DNA from: an uncultured Alphaproteobacteria bacterium
Lineage (GTDB): Bacteria; Pseudomonadota; Alphaproteobacteria; Thalassobaculales; Thalassobaculaceae
Direction: 5' to 3'
Length of the DNA stretch: 64,000 bases
Assembly: GCA_937776645.1 (NCBI GenBank)
Contig: CALMRI010000014.1
Location: 1-64,000, forward strand
In this document: in pieces, positions 62,537-64,000 of the stretch
Layout: each line of letters begins with the position of its first letter
How positions within the stretch are numbered: position 1 is the stretch's first letter
The notes under the pieces: generated by a model
What the model saw: only the letters and a program-made list of their open reading frames with translations
Databases searched by the model: none
Told to the model about the DNA's origin: nothing
Program-made: the position numbers and the translations under genes

Positions 62537-63547
62537 GTGAGAAACCCGCAAGGCCCGACGCTTGAGGTCAGGAACCTCCAGACCTACTTTTTCACCAAGG
62601 GTGGAATCGCTAAGGCGGTCGACGGGATCAGCTTCAGCGTCGAACGCGGCAAGGTATTGGGCTTGGTCGGGGAATCAGGGTCCGGTAAGACCGTGACCGG
62701 GTTCTCGGTGCTGGGTCTGGTCGATGAGCCGGGCCGTGTGGTCGGCGGCGAAATTCTCTATCATGGGGAAAACTTGGTCACGGCCTCGGCGGACCGCATG
62801 CGGGCGCTGCGCGGCGCCAATATCGCGATGATATTTCAAGACCCGATGATGACCTTGAACCCGGTGCTGCGCATCGACACGCAGATGATCGAAGCCATTC
62901 AGGCTCATGAAAAAATCTCCACCGTTGACGCCTTCCAGCGTGCTCGCGATGCGCTCGGGCAAGTGGGCATCCCCGCGCCGGATGAGCGTTTGCGCTCTTA
63001 TCCCCATCAATTTTCCGGCGGCATGCGCCAGCGGGTGGCGATTGCTATTGCGCTTTTGAACAAACCTGACCTGATCGTCGCCGATGAGCCGACGACGGCG
63101 CTGGATGTTACCATCCAGGGGCAGATCCTGTTTGAGGTCCAGAAACTTTGCGCCGAAACTGGAACCTCGTTGATCTGGATCACCCATGATCTGTCGGTCG
63201 TGGCCGGGCTCGCCGACGATATCTGTGTGATGTATGCTGGGCAGGTGGTTGAGCAGGGCACGGTTGATGACGTGCTGGATCGCCCGATGCATCCGTATAC
63301 CCATGGACTGATTGGCTCCGTGCCAAGCCGTAACCGTCGGGGCGCGCCGCTGTCGCAAATTCCTGGGATGACACCGTCGCTGCTCAATCTGCCGGTGGGC
63401 TGTGCTTTCGCCAGCCGCTGTCCCCGCGTCGATGCTGCGTGTTCGGTGATTCCCGAGGTTAGTGCGCCGGAGGCCGGTCGGCAGTTGCGCTGCCATCACC
63501 CGATCTTCGATGGCGCGGCATCGATCGCGCTGGGAGCGCCGTCATGA
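62537..63547 (+). CDS. ABC transporter ATP-binding protein, DppD/OppD-like
   Basis: 336 residues starting with GTG. Walker [13 protein letters not shown] near 45, Q-loop [14 protein letters not shown], signature [16 protein letters not shown], Walker [17 protein letters not shown] and the switch region [15 protein letters not shown] are all present. The C-terminus has four cysteines ([15 protein letters not shown] and a later C), the iron-sulfur-like motif common in OppD/DppD. It is the first of two ATPases; the next gene overlaps its stop by four bases. Confidence 0.96.
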   Translation: MRNPQGPTLEVRNLQTYFFTKGGIAKAVDGISFSVERGKVLGLVGESGSGKTVTGFSVLGLVDEPGRVVGGEILYHGENLVTASADRMRALRGANIAMIFQDPMMTLNPVLRIDTQMIEAIQAHEKISTVDAFQRARDALGQVGIPAPDERLRSYPHQFSGGMRQRVAIAIALLNKPDLIVADEPTTALDVTIQGQILFEVQKLCAETGTSLIWITHDLSVVAGLADDICVMYAGQVVEQGTVDDVLDRPMHPYTHGLIGSVPSRNRRGAPLSQIPGMTPSLLNLPVGCAFASRCPRVDAACSVIPEVSAPEAGRQLRCHHPIFDGAASIALGAPS

Positions 63548-64000
63548 GCACGGGCGAAACAGCGGCCCCGATTCTTGAATTGAGGGACGTCTCCAAGCGT
63601 TTCGTGAAATCGTTGGACCTAGCGGCGCGCATTGCTCAGAGGTTTGGCGCCAATGTCCGCGAGGAGGTTGTCCACGCGGTCGATGGTGTTTCGTTGGAAG
63701 TCGCCAGCGGGGAGGTTGTCGGCTTGGTTGGCGAGTCCGGTTGCGGCAAGTCGACGCTCGGCCGGATTGTCGCCGGCGTGCATCAGCCGAGCGACGGGAG
63801 TGTGCGGTTTCGCGGCCGTGATATCACCAAGCTTGCCGGCGCCGAGGCGCGGGACGTTGCGCTGAAAGTCCAGATGATCTTTCAGGACCCGATGAGCTCT
63901 CTCAATCCGCGAATGCGTGTCCAGGACATCATCGGCGAGGCACCGGTCGTCCACGGCGTGGTTAAGCAAGCCGAGATTACCGATTATGTCGAGGACATGA
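63544..64000 (+). CDS. ABC transporter ATP-binding protein, DppF/OppF-like; 3' end outside window
   Basis: The first 152 codons are present and the gene runs off the right edge, which is why it is missing from the ORF track. The ATG overlaps the stop of the first ATPase (ATGA). The product begins [13 protein letters not shown], has an insertion of about 20 residues before [11 protein letters not shown], Walker [14 protein letters not shown] and the Q-loop [13 protein letters not shown]. It is the second ATPase of the dipeptide-type importer. Confidence 0.93.
   Translation, partial: MSTGETAAPILELRDVSKRFVKSLDLAARIAQRFGANVREEVVHAVDGVSLEVASGEVVGLVGESGCGKSTLGRIVAGVHQPSDGSVRFRGRDITKLAGAEARDVALKVQMIFQDPMSSLNPRMRVQDIIGEAPVVHGVVKQAEITDYVEDM

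Noticed and set aside
1-64000. CRISPR arrays, insertion sequences, prophage or rRNA genes
   Set aside because: No regularly spaced repeats, transposase or integrase motifs, phage structural genes or rRNA sequence were recognised on reading the window.

Overview
The window reads as the chromosome of a free-living, probably marine alphaproteobacterium of Rhodospirillales type. The best taxonomic cue is the block at 25.7-30.1 kb (NDUFA12-like subunit, MlaD, DUF2155, aat, accC, accB, aroQ), an order typical of Alphaproteobacteria. Other cues are a B12-dependent ribonucleotide reductase, high GC and a very large load of uptake systems. No phage, insertion sequence, CRISPR array or rRNA was found. 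The lineage is inferred from gene content, not measured.

Layout. 0-2.5 kb: the C-terminal end of an RND permease continues in frame into a TRAP small permease (DctQ) and is followed by DctM. 2.5-7.5 kb (minus): a duplicated carboxymuconolactone-decarboxylase-like protein, an Old Yellow Enzyme, an NAD epimerase and a D-aminoacylase-type amidohydrolase. 7.8-10.9 kb (plus): CaiB-type CoA transferase, CitE-type lyase and a 3-hydroxyisobutyrate-dehydrogenase-like enzyme. 11-17.4 kb (minus): a TPR/GT41 glycosyltransferase and an RND efflux pair. 17.5-20.5 kb (plus): a luciferase-like monooxygenase and a GMC oxidoreductase. 20.5-24.2 kb (minus): nrdJ, with a 440-nt structured upstream region. 25.7-30.1 kb: the housekeeping block. 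30.4-35.8 kb: an orphan TRAP receptor, RidA, a broken VOC gene, a PaaK-like ligase, a cysteine-dioxygenase-like cupin and a UbiD decarboxylase. 36-37.4 kb: two neighbouring pseudogenes beside tRNA-Leu(TAA). 37.8-46.8 kb: an IlvE-type aminotransferase, three MFS carriers (one with an extra soluble N-terminal domain), an EamA exporter, an HD hydrolase and a SPOR lipoprotein. 47-50 kb: class II aldolase, hydantoinase and a DMSP-lyase-like cupin. 50.2-55.2 kb: a polyamine-type ABC operon (PotDBCA order) ending in a lysophospholipase-like hydrolase. 55.2-56.4 kb: almost empty. 56.4-58.6 kb: an AbrB membrane protein with an aspartoacylase-like enzyme. 58.9-64 kb: a dipeptide-type ABC operon that runs off the right edge.

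How it works together. Most of the window is scavenging and catabolism: import by TRAP, ABC, MFS and DMT systems, followed by hydrolases, flavoenzymes, CoA transferases, lyases and decarboxylases. Several genes could touch organosulfur compounds (DMSP-lyase-like cupin, thiol-dioxygenase-like cupin, SfnG/RutA-like monooxygenase), but they are not in one operon. Recent gene decay is visible at 32.0-32.3, 36.0-37.4 and 40.7-41.1 kb. The observations most worth following are the RND-DctQ fusion, the structured region upstream of nrdJ, the MFS carrier with an added domain, and the paired direct repeats in the divergent promoter at 44.4 kb. No single undescribed system is demonstrated.
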